A stretch of DNA of 64,000 nt from the NCBI GenBank assembly GCA_025618425.1, contig CM046847.1, forward strand, positions 10,562,468 through 10,626,467, in the 5' to 3' direction. The position numbers were made by a program, and so were the translations under genes. This DNA comes from Heliocidaris tuberculata. Lineage: Eukaryota; Echinodermata; Echinoidea; Camarodonta; Echinometridae. A model generated the notes under the pieces. That model was given only the letters and a program-made list of their open reading frames with translations. It was not told where the DNA came from and did no database searches. This document shows positions 52,795 through 64,000 of the stretch, in pieces; position 1 is the first letter of the stretch, and each line of letters starts with the position of its first letter.

Positions 52795-53008
52795 TTCAGT
52801 AATGGTATATATTCTTGTTTGTACAATTCTCTGTTAATAAACCAGAAGGGCTTCTTATACACCTTACCATTAAAAAGGGATTTGGTAACTTTGTGGAGGC
52901 TTAATTTAATAAATTGTTGAATTTTGATATCTGTCTTGTATAATGATGTTCAGAAGGATAAAAAAATAGCCAGGCATAGAAAGGTTTTCAAATATATAAT
53001 GTTATTGT

Positions 53009-53891
53009 TGTCCCCGCCGAACGAAGTTCGCGAGGGGACTATGAAACGGGCTCCGTACGTGTGTGCGTGTGTGTGTGTGTGTCCATCCGTCCGTCCGTCC
53101 GTCCGTCCGTCTGTCCGTGTGTGCTCAGATGTTAGAAAATGCTACTTCTCCGTCATTTCTTGGCCGATTTTGATTCCGATTGTTTTATCTGATAGGGCTG
53201 GGTGGGGGCTTCCAAACTTCTACACAGAATTTTGAAATTCATTAATTATGCAAATTTATGCAAATTTATTCAAAATCAACGAAAAATGCTACTTCTCCTC
53301 TATTTCACATCGGATTTTGATTCTGATTGTTTTATCTGATAGGGCTGGGTGGGGGCTTCCAAACTTCTACACAGAATTTTGAAATTCATTAATTATGCAA
53401 ATTTATGCAAATTTATTCAAAATTGACGAAAAATGCTACTTCTCCTCTATTTCACATCGGATTTTGATTCCGATTGTTTTATCTGATAGGGCTGGGTGGG
53501 GGCTTCCAAACTTCTACACAGAATTTTGAAATTCATTAATTATGCAAATTTATTCAAAATTGACGAAAAATGCTACTTCTCCTCTATTTCACATCGGATT
53601 TTGATTCCGATTGTTTTATCTGATAGGGCTGGGTGGGGGGGGGGGGGGGGCTGCCAAACTTCTACACAGAATTTTGAAATTCATTATTCATGCAAATTTA
53701 TGCAAATTTATTCAAAATGGCTGAAGGTTCATAATGTTTTCATGTTTTATATTTCAGTTGTATACATGCATTGTTGGTATTCTCTTCTTTTGCATGCAGT
53801 AACATTATTATTTTATTCACTAAAGTTTTTCACTGAAGTTTTAAGGTTCAGGCTAGTTAATTTCCACAGATCTGCACTTCCGGCGGGGACA
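53009..53891. mobile_element. tandem-repeat element with terminal hairpin and CCGT tract
   Basis: Ends TGTCCCCGCC and GGCGGGGACA. Inside the left end CCCCGCCGAACGAAG and TTCGCGAGGGG form a hairpin, followed by GTGTGT and six CCGT units. The body has four copies of a 130-150 bp unit with ATGCTACTTCTCC, ATTTTGATTCCGATTG, GGGCTGGGTGGGGGCTTCC and ATGCAAATTTATTCAAAAT. No coding sequence. Same plan as 42360-42825. Confidence 0.65.
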
Positions 53892-54984
53892 TTTATTACG
53901 CATTGCGTAATTTACTCATTCACTTGTTATTAAGATACCTATGACTGAATACTCCCATTTACGAAAGCGTATGGCCATACGCTTTAGTCTAACACTGAGT
54001 CTATGGGGGAAAATGAGTCTGGCATTTCCGGTCACTTGCATATGTTTATTTTTGTGAAGCACATGGTGATTTTGAAGTGCTTTTTTTTTCCTGGGCTTCA
54101 TTTTTACACCATATTACATACACTGATAGCATGTAAGGCCAGGCAGCTCAGATTTTATCAAGCCTCTACAAAGTTACCAAATCACTTTAAGTTAATTCTC
54201 TTCTGGTTCTCCACAGACAGTTCATTGTCTAAGAACACAACAATTATTATATACTAAAAAAAAGTAGTCTTCCAACAAAACGGAAGAAAAAATGCAAAAA
54301 TTTTAAATCTTTGAGGAATGCTCTAGATGTAAATTGATGTCTTGCAAAAGGAAATATTTGGCTAATCATTATAATTGTTTGCTTGCTTTGTAATAATTTT
54401 TTAATAATGGAAAATAATGATTATTGATTATCTTAAGATAATTGTGATAATCCAATGGTGATACTATTTTGAAAAAAATGTGGTCTTGTCACTAGTATTG
54501 TCATATTTGCTATCATTCTTATTCTAATTTATAGAATCTCTGGTTTTTCATGTTACTTTTGACTTACTCCATAGCACAAAAAGTGAACATAACAACCGTT
54601 TTAGTAGGTCATTATCTCACTATTTATCAACTAAAATAACAGAAAAATTGGGCAAGTAGAAAATAATTTATGTGGACAATAAATGCTAAACTATCTCTGA
54701 TTTGAAAACATGTACATTATAAGTGTATTATTTGTTGTATAAATAAAGATGAAAAAATAATTTCATGGCATTGCTTTGTTGATTTTGTTGTTGTTGCTGG
54801 TATGTAGTTTGCAATGAAGATTACTCACCATATGATTTAGGTCCCATTCAAGATTTTTTTTGTTTTGAAATAACATGAGTAATATATATCATCCCCATGT
54901 AAATTGTACACATTGCTGAAATATACTTCTTTCTCAAAATAAAATGTAATTCATTCTAAAACGTGCGTCATCTGAAATATACTT
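53892..54984. other. intergenic, nothing recognised
   Basis: AT-rich. A small palindrome CATACGCTTTAG / AAAGCGTATG near 53963-53984. No gene. Confidence 0.5.
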
Positions 54985-55322
54985 CAATCTCCTAACCTGC
55001 TTCATCTGAAATATAATGCATCCCCAAACATGCTTCATCTGAATTATACTTCATCCCCAAACATGCTTCATCTGAAATATACTTCATCCCCAAACATGCT
55101 TCATCTGAAATATACTTCATCCCCAAATATGCTTCATCTGGAATATACTTCATCCCCAAACATGCTTCATCTGAAATATACTTCATCCACAAACATGCTT
55201 CATCCGAAATATACTTCATCCCCAAACATGCTTCATCCGAAATATACTTCATCCCCAAACATGCTTCATCTGAAATATACTTCATTCCTTAACATGCTTT
55301 ACCTGAAATATACTTCATCCCC
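54985..55322. repeat. 33-bp minisatellite, about 10 units
   Basis: The unit is CCCCAAACATGCTTCATCTG plus AAATATACTTCAT. Because 33 is a multiple of three and the unit lacks stops in several frames, it makes open frames of 97 and 148 codons on opposite strands (11-residue repeats such as CLGMKYISDEA). No other sign of coding. Confidence 0.95.
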
Positions 55323-55949
55323 AAACAGAAAGTTACTATGTTACCAAAGTTTTTCCATGAGGACACGATCACACAACGAATTTGTATATATACAAATGAG
55401 TTTATTGACACAATTCACAGAATACAATATATACATCTATATACAAGTTCTGGACAAACTATGCCACTTTTTATGAAAACATGTAACAATTTTTAATCAA
55501 GTGCAACTTATTACCCCAATGTTCCTTTTAAAATTCGGGGGAATTTGTCAATTTGAACCTTAATTGGAAGATGGCCTGGGTGGAAGCAGCAAAATCAGGT
55601 GGACATATGAGTGAAAATTTCAAAATAATCAGACAAAGATTATGAAAGTAATGATTAATAAAAAAAAACAACTTAAGATCACTAAAAACACGGGGAATCT
55701 CCCACTGGTAGTGCAATCTTGATGTGTACAGATTTTGCACATAACATAAACTAAACGCACGGATCAGCATCTTGTATGCCATAGAATTGTGCATTGATGC
55801 ATTCTTGGGCATATCCAATCAAAGTATTTGATCAATCCTAGAATGTCCTAAGAAATACATGAAATAATAACATAGCAATCAGTACAAGCTGATATTGCTG
55901 CAATACCGGGCGATTTGGGGAGATGAGAGGTCGCGTAAGGGTTGCACCT
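55323..55949. other. intergenic, nothing recognised
   Basis: AT-rich DNA. A 96-codon minus-strand frame at 55528-55818 has no recognisable domain. Confidence 0.4.
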
Positions 55950-56300
55950 AGGTCAAAAATAATTTGTGAGCTTTTTCATTCCTTTTATGTCAGTTTGGAA
56001 GAACATCTTACATGTAGTAGAAATTTTCCCTTAAAAGGATTGCTCTTCAAATGCCCTGATATTCGAAATATGACGAGAAATAGTTGAAGTGTTCGGGCCA
56101 AACATTCATACCACAAGTGTGTGCAGCCCCATATATCCATTTTTGTGTGCAGGGATGTGCGTTTCAGTGAGATTGAGTCGATTTCTTATCATTTTGATGA
56201 TTCCAAAACCTTACAGTATACACCAATTCTTATGTAGACATGATCAACATTTCCCAATTGATCTGAGACAGTTTTTTTTCACAATGTAATCGCATGACCA
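55950..56300 (+). mobile_element. MITE family A, copy 4 (ends degraded)
   Basis: Internal blocks AATAATTTGTGAGC, TTCCTTTTATGTCAGTTTGG and ATGATTCCAAAACC match copies 1 and 2. Both terminal repeats are lost. In the 3' flank of MED28. Confidence 0.8.
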
Positions 56301-56550
56301 GATATACAATACAGAAGTATGAACACATCTAAGGTTCAGCCCTGTAAACATAGGTGTCAATATGATAAGCTAATGACCCTTATTCTATGGTATGCAAAGG
56401 CTCTTATAATAAATTTTGCACATCATCAATAGCTAATTTGGTCTAAATTCATCAAAAAATTGATGAAAAAGTGTCCATGGTCCCCTCTAAAGAATAGCTA
56501 AGAGTTAGCCATGTTTCCTAGTTCTGGGTTTCATCATTTGGCTCTTTGGA

Positions 56551-59500
56551 TCATCTACGATCAAAACCACCAATACTTGATGTCGCTTGCTCTAAATGAG
56601 CTAGGGGTCCTGAGAGGGGAGTTGTGGCTATTGAAATAGGAGTTGCATCCCCTCCGCCACCTGCCACACTGGCAGCTCCTACCACTCCGTGGTGCTGTTG
56701 CCCGCTACTCTGTTGCTGCGACATGTTGCCCGATGGGATGGACATGGTTCCACGGGCAAGCTGTTGCTGTTGTTGCTGGATCTGGCCATGGTGGAGTTGC
56801 TGCTGTTGTGCGTGTGGCTGCTGCTGGGGTGGTCCTCCGCATTCTAAGGACTGGAGGATCCCAAGCCAGTTGTTGACCTTGGTCTGTTGCTTCTGAAGAA
56901 GGGCGTTCTTCCTCGTCAGTTCAGCTTTCAGCTCATCTATCTCCTGATCAAGAAAACAGAAGTTTTTTTTAAAGTTTAATCTTGAAGGCATGGTTCGATT
57001 CCAGAAATGAGTTGTATTTTTAGAGAAACTGTTAATTTTTTGTTGAATAATGGGTACTAATGTCATTAACATCACAATATTTCCATCTGCTATAATAGGC
57101 CTTTTCCCATGCATTTATGGAAATTAGACCATACAAATATTGTAAAGTTGGAAATAGAAACAAGAACATGTACTATTTTTTCAATTATTTTGTTCATCCT
57201 TTGAAAAAACAAATAACTCTATAATGAATTTCAGGTAACTTAGTGACCATAAAATACAAGAATAAAATGAATAAGTTAAAATTCAAACATCACATTGTTG
57301 TAATCTACTCTTCAATTCTAAATCGGTCGAGAATACAGCAGCAACTTCACTTGCAAAATGTAATCATAATGAAACAGCAAGCATCCTCAATTTGAATTAT
57401 CATGATCAAGATGATTATGTCTTAACCCACTGCCCACAGGAACCGGATGGTACCTGTGTAAAGCCTATAGGAATAAGAGAATTCAGTAGTCAACGGGTTA
57501 AGACCTCACCTCCTTGATGATGCTCTCTGGTTTGGTGGTAGCCATCAGCATCTGACGTTGAAGGAAGAAATTCTCCGTCTCTTTGGCAAGTTCTTGGAAT
57601 CGCTGCATGGACTGGTCAACACCTGCACGGGAAGAAGGATCAGAGTTTAATAGCTACAAAGGAGCGGCGGTGGTGGGCAGCAGAACCCACCACTCATGTT
57701 GAGAGTCCACCACTGATCAGCAATTTTTGCACTAGAGCCCATCACTCGAGAGTCCCAAATTCACGTTTTTTTTAATGTCAAATTTACCCCTAATTGAAAA
57801 CGTATGACAGAAAACAACAAATTATGTAAAGTTTCATCAAATGTCCCATAGGACCAACACTAAAAATGTGCTGACTATAACCCTGATAACACTGATGTAG
57901 ATTATTCATTGCGGAGAAGGACAAAGTATCGCCAGTTTCACTGTAAAACCAAACGTTACAAAAACAGCTCAATGCCATATTTAATTGACTTGCTAAATTC
58001 CATCTGATCAGTTTTGAATAGTCAGAAATTTTACTGTCTGCTTCAAATATTTTTGTTATTCATTTATCATAATTTTATCACTTGTAATGTCTCTTTAAAA
58101 TGTTTATATTGAATAAGGTTTTCGGGTGATTCATGACATATCTGTATAACAACAACTCATGGTGTTTTGGGGTTTTAAATGATATATTCTTAATTTTTTG
58201 TGTGAGGATTCAGAGGGAGATCTTTAGTTTTTACATAGCGATGTAACGGTGAGTCCATGGATGGACGGGCATTCGTATGAGAAGGACGAGTGGTTTGCAT
58301 ACAGGAAGGGAGTTTATAGTGTATTGTTGAATGTTTATTTTTTTAAGTTGGTGTAAGTTGTGAGGAAGGACATGTACGAACGAGGTTGGAGACTGAGTGT
58401 GAGAGGGTTTGTGTGAGTAATCATGGGACTGTTTACTCATCCTTGGACTCACTCATGCTTCACCGCACTTTATTTTTATTATCAATTTACCTTTTACCTT
58501 TGATCTTCACACATAAACCTTGAGCTGTTGTTATACTAAACTTTATGTAAACAGTGTTTTTATTGAATTTGTTTTTAAGCAGTTTTACACCATGTCATTG
58601 CAAAACTTGTGAATTGTACATAATTCAGCCTTTAGTGCGAAGTGCAATATTAATAAAACCTTTTCAATTCAATTCAATTCAATTCAAAATTGCCAATTTG
58701 CTTTTTCCCTTCATGATGGTAGGAACACTCACTAAGGTTTTCAAAGCAAGGAACTGGAAGAACACAATCATATATTCACATTTACATTAGACATTAAAGG
58801 TAATTGTAATGAATTTAAGAGGGGTCAAAATGCATGCCTACATGAATCTCTCTCTCTCTCTCTCCTTCTTGTTCATGTGTTCTCTTACATTCCTTCCTGT
58901 CTTTCATCTTTATGATACATGTACATCATTCGTAATGTAATCTATCTTGTCACAAGTGTATTACATGCTTCTCCTTTCTACAACAGATATGCCAATGAAT
59001 AAAGGCTAAATTTGCATTAAAAAACAAAAAAATTGTTCTTTTTTTTTTTTAGAAGAGTCTAGATTAAAATACTTACTAGTCTTGAGTTCCATTTGGTCAC
59101 CGATGTGTACATTCTCTTGAGCAACTAATGGAGACAGACATGCCTGGATTAAAAAAAAAAAAAAAAAACTATTTCAGGGGGAGTATTGTGAGAAAGAATA
59201 TGAAGTTCAAAACACTTAATAATACATCTCAGAGTCAGAGCTCCTAACAAGGCATAACTCACTCGCAGTCTAAGATTAGCCAACCAAGCTTTACTTGTAA
59301 ACAGAAAGTCTCAGTCACACAGCTTGGGGTGACAGAGCTAGCTGACATACTTCTCTGGACCCAAGCTTTGGAATAAAGTTTTGCCATTATCAGGAAGGCC
59401 AAGTTCTTTTTCAACTTTTATGTCAGCTCTTAAAACCTAGTAGATCTATCTGTTCCCTGCCTGTGGTGGTAGTGGTGGTGGTGGTGGTGGTGGGGGAGGG

Positions 59501-60298
59501 GGGGGGGCACACATGCTCAAATCTGACAAAGAATCTACTTTTAGAACAGCATTCTTGTTAACCTTTGTAGTCTGAAAATTGAAAATGACATTTCATGTTT
59601 GGAATCTTTGGATTTTAATAAACAAATTGGAATTGGAATTCAAACATAAAAGAATGGGCTATATCGTGGTTGAGGAAACCACTCATTCGTTAGCACGCAA
59701 AAATAAAGTGCAGAGTCTATGGATGGGCAACGAGGAAACCAATTGCGTGTAAGGCAATGAAGCATTCTGTGTGGAGTGAATGGTGCTTTCCTCAACCATA
59801 ATGCCAAAGAATGTGCCTTCTACTTGTTCTTCAAATAGCAGCAATTTTAGCCCCTAAATTTAAAGGCTACATACTTTTCAGTTCTCAACAATCAATTTAA
59901 ACTTAAGACTTTAAGTTAAATACATGATACATTGATAGCGATGTATTTTCATTTTATGACAAAAATTTCATGTCCAACAGCAAACAATAGCAGGAAGCAA
60001 AGCATTAAACTTAGGCAGATTTATTTCAGTGACATGTTAGACATCTAGGCATCTAACTTAATCATGTTGATTGTAAGTAATGCCAAGCTTCCAGAGTTCC
60101 AGCTAAGTTCATCCTCATTTGAGAGACAAATTCTAGAGTGTCTAGATCTAACTATCTGTAAATGTAATTTAGACTTAAGTCAAGTGTTAAACTTAAGTCT
60201 GTTAAGATACTCTAAATTAACACAATTTATACCTTAAAAGCTGCTTCAAGTTCATCAACTAGGTGTCGGTCTGTGCTCGGGCCAACGTGAGTTGCCAT
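56551..60298 (-). CDS. MED28: Mediator of RNA polymerase II subunit 28, 4 exons
   Basis: Coding exons on the minus strand: 60298-60233 (MATHVGPSTDRHLVDELEAA...), 59143-59077, 57622-57510, 56943-56551 (TGA at 56551-56553). All are GT/AG with consistent phases, giving 212 residues. Similarity to human MED28 (178 residues) is clear in LVDELE, the CLSPLV-AQE segment, the VDQ-MQRFQELAKETENFFLQR block, IKE-IDELKAEL and the C-terminal LAHLEQA. MED28 is a head-module subunit of Mediator in the nucleus; vertebrate MED28 (magicin) also binds merlin and Grb2. The central part is predicted helical/coiled-coil. A Gln-rich insert (QQQ runs with His, Gly and Ser) of about 80 residues before the conserved C-terminus makes it longer than human. 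The N-terminus lacks the Pro-rich leader of the human protein. A tiny TTAA-flanked MITE sits next to the exon 3 donor. Head-to-head with SUCLG1. Confidence 0.95.
57422..57501. mobile_element. 80-bp TTAA-flanked mini-MITE beside a MED28 donor
   Basis: TTAA (57422-57425) plus CCCACTG on the left; TAGTCAACGGG plus TTAA (57498-57501) on the right. The CCC/GGG ends resemble family B. Its right edge is 6 bases from the GT of the MED28 exon 3 donor (57508-57509). Confidence 0.65.
58200..58690 (+). mobile_element. LINE 3' end with TTCAA tail, in MED28 intron 2
   Basis: Ends GTGCAATATTAATAAAACC followed by five TTCAA units (about 58665-58687). A terminal short tandem repeat after an AATAAA-like signal is typical of CR1-like LINEs. 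The 5' border is a guess and no reverse transcriptase is present. Confidence 0.45.
58841..58863 (+). repeat. CT dinucleotide run
   Basis: TCTCTC run in MED28 intron 2. A poly-A stretch lies at 59151-59168 just before exon 2. Confidence 0.9.
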
Positions 60299-60730
60299 TT
60301 TGTGAAGAAAAAAAACTGTTGATACTAGCAGCAGTGTTTCAATCTGAGAGTCAGAGTCAGGACACAAAGCCAGGCCGTTTGATTCAGCTCTAGCTCCAGC
60401 TAGCTAGCTCTTACAATACCGTGTACCGATACGTGGTTAACCATTCCCAGGCCCAGCTCCTAAAATGATGTGAAACGAGTCTATGTTAATAGCCTCAATT
60501 AAGAACGACGAGGAAATAACAAAATAAGAGAAATTCCATTTGATCAAAATAAATTGTTTTTATGAAACAAAAATAAAATTGTGCTTTATTCAATTATACT
60601 TTTAGTACTAAATACTTATGCAAGATTTGTATTTTTGAAAATATAAATATTGACATTTATATTCTTGTAAAATAATCAGAGAACGCCTGTGACCGAAAAG
60701 AATAGAATCGTGAAGGTGTGTGGAAGAAAA
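60299..60730. promoter_or_regulatory. putative bidirectional promoter MED28 / SUCLG1
   Basis: 432 bases separate the two start codons, which point away from each other. No TATA box at a convincing distance on either side. An AGCT-rich patch (60383-60411) and TACCGTGTACCGATACGTG (60416-60434) are the only distinctive sequences. The function is inferred from geometry. Confidence 0.55.
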
Positions 60731-63443
60731 ATGGCGTCCGCTGGCAGGATTTTCGCTCGAACTCTTGGTAAGTGTATATATTGGAAAGAAATCGTATTTA
60801 TTAAGGTTTTAAATTGATAATGAATGTATTTCAGTTTCAAAGAGGTGACTTTTGTGTGTTTAAATGTAAGAATTCCTTGTGGATTTTATTTGAACAGAAT
60901 GATGGTCATGATAGTGGTCCCACGCATGGCAACTTGTGTAACGCCCATTCTATTTCTATGAATCCATGCACTGCACAGTAGCGACAGATGCATGCAGTCG
61001 CCGCTGGAAAAACAGTGTTATCGCCCAGCAAAGCTTCAAAGATTTCCTGATCTGATTTATTAATAAGCAAAGGGGTATATAAGATCTAGCATACACCTCG
61101 ATCTATCTTTGGACCAAGATCAGATGGGAAATGCAATAATGCATGAAATTTAGACGAACATAATAAAATTAAAATTACAAATGAAATTGAAAAAAAAAAA
61201 AAATTTTAATTTTATTTCATTACTAAGATGGTTGATGTAAGCAGGTTTTTTAAAAAAGGTTTAAAATAACTAACATGTGGTAAATTCGGTAGCCAGAACT
61301 CTGCTGCCCAAAATTTGTAAAACTTATATGTTCAGCAAAGTGAATGTAGATCTATAATTAAGGAACATGAAGAGGGACAGGAGAGTAAAATTTAGTGTGC
61401 TCATTTTGATCATGTATTAAATGTGCATCACATACTGAAAAAACAGAAATTTCTTGTGTGCAAGAATCTTTCGCGAGTGGTCGAGATTTGTGAAAAAAGT
61501 TTCTTGCTGCAAAATTTGCTGTCATTAACAATTCGAGAAAGGTTTATGTCTAGGAAGTTTCTGCTTTTAAAGTAAATTACAAGAGAAGGAATAGCATTTT
61601 CAGGATGATGAATAAGAGTCATGATACACAAACATTTGAAAGAGAAAATATTTGCATTTATTCATTTTTTTTGGGGGGGGGGGGGGGGTAAGTTACTATT
61701 TTTTTTCAGAATGGGTCAAATGTAGAACTGTTGCCAAAAAGGGCAACCAAATATTCAGTTTTTGTTGACAAATCTTGGTAACCAGTGTTTACATTAATAT
61801 ATAAATACTTCTCATGTGACCAAGTCTTTGTTGTTATTGTTATTTTTGTTGTTGTTAATGTTAATCAAACTGTAACAGACTGAAAGCCCCAATGGTTTCA
61901 ATCTGCATTTATCTACTGCTATCCTTACAAATAATGTGACCTTTCTAGATCAGTTTACTATGGATCATAGCAGTGACAGTTTAACTCAGAACTAAGTATT
62001 CTTTTCTCATTCTGAAGTTTAATCTAGAAAAATTTATTTAATGACAGCTAATGTGCCAGGGAAGCGATAATTTTCTCTTGAACACCCCTTCCCTGCCAAT
62101 AGATTTCCCTTTCTTCATACTTAGAGAGTGTTTCAAGATTCAAGATTCTTTGATTTCACTCATCATTGTAAAAACAATACATAAAGGTGCACATGATGGT
62201 CATACATATTTTTTTTTAAATATAAAGTGTGAAAACATATTTAAAAGTACATAAATAATTTTAAGGAAACAATATTAAAAATCGGTAAAGATTTTGGCTC
62301 TTCAACCCCATTATTATAAGAATAGCACTGGTATTTCTTGCATTTACAACACAAAAGAGCGAAAGAGGGCTTGTGTCCCCAATAAAGGAAGTGGATATAA
62401 AGAACAGAGTGAAAGAAAGGATATGTCAGGATGAAAGATTGAAAAAATTTAAAAGGGAAATGAGTAGAGTAGGATGAATAGAAGGAGACCCACTTACATA
62501 CCGATAGTTGTGGAAATACATACTGTATAATATACATGTATAACATACTAGATGACTTTGTGTAACAGTAAAATAGAAACAAATTAAAAGGACTGTAGAA
62601 AAGCTAGCAAGTAAAACAGGTGACTCGTGTATGAATATGTAAAAGCCTGTCTTTGTATTGCCTGTTGAATACATTTAAGTGAGCATGATATTTTGAGACT
62701 GGTTGGTAAAGAATTCCAAAGTTTAGGACCTGCGTAATAAATTGTAATTATGTAATTTTTGTAATTATACATTGTGTAACATTAAAGGGGAATCAGTCTT
62801 TTATAATTTATATAGAACTGACCTGAATGTATAGTGTAAGTGTAAGTAGAAAAAGAAAATAGTAAGTTTGAGATTAATTGGAGTTGGACAAACAAATTTT
62901 ATTTTTCAAAGTTTGGGGCACAATTGATGTGTAGAATCTCCCATTTGCAATTCAGTGATGATTTGTGGCATTTCATTGATTGTGTTCCTACAATTACTCA
63001 AATTTTTCTCACCCTTAATTTGTAATGCAACACACATATTTTCATGGCAGGACTATTTTTGTTGAAAATATGTTACCCAAAGTACATGTATATACAGTTA
63101 ATCTTGCATAACTCGAAGTTGCATAAGTCGAACTTTCCCTAAGTAAAATCAGTTTTTTTGACCAAACTATGGAAAATATGTGTTATTTACATTTCCTAAG
63201 TCGAATTCTGCATAAGTTGAACTATTTTTTGTGGTCCCAACAGATTCGACTCATGCAAAGTTAACTGTATATCAGATTGAATTCCCCTTTGTGAACATGT
63301 CTTATCCGTTTTCTCTCTCATTTGTTACTTTCCATTCAGCACTGACCAGGTTTGGTGCAAGGAATTGTTACACTGAGACAAGATCCAATCTAGGGATCTC
63401 CAAAGACACCAAGGTCATCTGCCAGGGAATCACAGGCAAACAG
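60731..63443 (+). CDS. SUCLG1: succinyl-CoA ligase alpha subunit, first two exons (partial)
   Basis: Exon 1 is 60731-60767 (MASAGRIFARTL plus one base, donor GTAAGT). Exon 2 is 63340-63443 (acceptor CATTCAG; ALTRFGARNCYTETRS, then SKDTKVICQGITGKQ, donor GTCAGT). Phases agree. The segment KVICQGITGKQ is the conserved start of the CoA-binding domain (human KIICQGFTGKQ). The preceding basic, acid-poor stretch is a mitochondrial targeting peptide. The enzyme couples succinyl-CoA to succinate conversion with GTP or ATP formation in the mitochondrial matrix, together with a beta subunit. The active-site His and the rest lie beyond the window. Intron 1 contains a LINE 3' end, a Tigger-like MITE and a poly-G tract (61672-61688). 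Confidence 0.9.
61435..61574. mobile_element. MITE family E relative in SUCLG1 intron 1
   Basis: CTGAAAAAACAGAAATTTC on the left and GTTTCTGCTTTTAAAG on the right, with TTCGCGAGTGG and GCTGCAAAAT inside. Diverged relative of 41180-41328. Confidence 0.45.
62130..62772 (-). mobile_element. LINE 3' end with reverse-transcriptase C-terminal remnant
   Basis: On the minus strand, 62772 to about 62640 reads YYAGPKLWNSLPTSLKIS followed by SLKCIQQAIQ, the standard end of CR1/RTE-type LINE ORF2 proteins (GxxLWNSLP then SLxxFKxxL). The 3' UTR follows and ends in two ATCTTGA units (about 62130-62147). Upstream RT and endonuclease parts are missing, a 5'-truncated copy. Confidence 0.8.
63093..63269. mobile_element. 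Tigger-like MITE, TA target, SUCLG1 intron 1
   Basis: TA plus CAGTTAATCTTGCATAAC on the left; GCAAAGTTAACTG plus TA (63268-63269) on the right. Internal repeats of (C/G)ATAAGTCGAA. It ends 70 bases before SUCLG1 exon 2. Confidence 0.75.
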
Positions 63444-63693
63444 GTCAGTTTCAGGAGAATGATCTTTAACCCGGAATGGCTGAAATTGTTACCGAAATAG
63501 TTGTTGTTTTTGTTTTTGTTTTTGTTTTTAAAATTTGTTCCAGTGACCTTGTTGGAAACTTATGAACTTCATGCTTCACATTTTGAACAAAAAAAAAAGT
63601 ATATTTTATAATATGGACCTCATTTTCGGAGAATTCATGTCACTGGTTATGATATTGCATTTTGTAAAACTAGAGACATACTGTTAATGACAG

Positions 63694-63844
63694 CTGTTTT
63701 TTATGGCAAGAAACTTTTGCAAGTTCTAGAAATTTTATGTCATAAATCAATTTACAAACTTGCAGCATGAAGCTTGCTAGCATTTCAACTGCCCGCCAAA
63801 TTCACAAAAGTTTTGTGCATGAGAAAATTTCTGGTTTTGCAGTA
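63694..63844. mobile_element. MITE family E relative, downstream of SUCLG1 exon 2
   Basis: CTGTTTTTTATGGCAAGAAAC on the left and AAAATTTCTGGTTTTGCAG on the right. The right end is close to that of 41180-41328. Confidence 0.5.
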
Positions 63845-63872
63845 CTCTGCAAGAATCGACTATCCTCCATCT

Positions 63873-64000
63873 TTAAAGATAAAGTTGAGTTCTGGTCATG
63901 CAATTACATTGTGAAAGAAACTGTCTCAAAGCAATTGGGACAGGTTGACCATGTCTACATAAAAATTATTTTATACTGTGAGGTTTTGCAATCATCCAAA
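63873..64000 (-). mobile_element. MITE family A, copy 5 (cut by window edge)
   Basis: TTAA at 63873-63876 plus AGATAAAGTTGAGTTCTGG, then blocks in the same order as copy 3 until the window ends. Confidence 0.85.

Noticed and set aside
56624..56896. 90-codon plus-strand frame rich in Cys and Trp
   Set aside because: Antisense shadow of the Gln-rich MED28 exon 4.

Overview
This is a eukaryotic, AT-rich, intron-rich animal genome window. There are no operons or ribosome-binding sites. Three genes are identified with confidence: LAP3 (leucine aminopeptidase, 13 coding exons, plus strand), MED28 (Mediator subunit 28, 4 coding exons, minus strand) and the first two coding exons of SUCLG1 (succinyl-CoA ligase alpha, plus strand, running off the right edge). 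Small introns full of MITEs, very long poly-G/poly-C tracts, tRNA-derived SINEs whose body carries a 'CCAGGTG...GGGTACC' block, and a foldback transposon built of short tandem repeats suggest a marine deuterostome. A sea urchin is my best guess, but this is inference from repeat style and not proof.

Layout. 1-11 kb holds no recognised gene. It carries a 2.7 kb TTAA-flanked element with a frameshifted THAP zinc-finger relic and a nested 1.2 kb foldback element, a tandem-repeat element interrupted by a hAT insertion with an 8-bp target duplication, and a piggyBac-like MITE. 11.4-19.5 kb holds a probable five-exon minus-strand gene for a small protein that I do not recognise; its exons join in phase except for one base in exon 1. 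19.7-36 kb is gene-poor and made of transposon relics, microsatellites and minisatellites. It includes a perfect 55-bp palindrome at 34.4 kb and an unusually long pyrimidine hexanucleotide array that ends just before the exon 2 acceptor of LAP3.

36.2-50.0 kb is LAP3. Its introns hold two decayed partial exon duplications (exons 7 and 8), SINEs, several TTAA-flanked MITEs, and an intronic tandem duplication in which one copy is the empty site and the other the filled site of a MITE. 50-56.5 kb is an intergenic tract of MITEs, a second tandem-repeat element and a 33-bp minisatellite. 56.5-60.3 kb is MED28, convergent with LAP3. SUCLG1 starts 432 bp from the MED28 start codon, so the two probably share a bidirectional promoter.

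LAP3 and MED28 are also neighbours in human (4p15.32), both in one orientation there but convergent here. This looks like an old linkage with a local inversion. The genes have no obvious shared pathway: cytosolic/mitochondrial peptide turnover, transcription co-activation, and the TCA cycle. The main novelty lies in the mobile elements: at least six kinds of TTAA-flanked element, three tandem-repeat elements of one architecture, and the unrecognised minus-strand gene.
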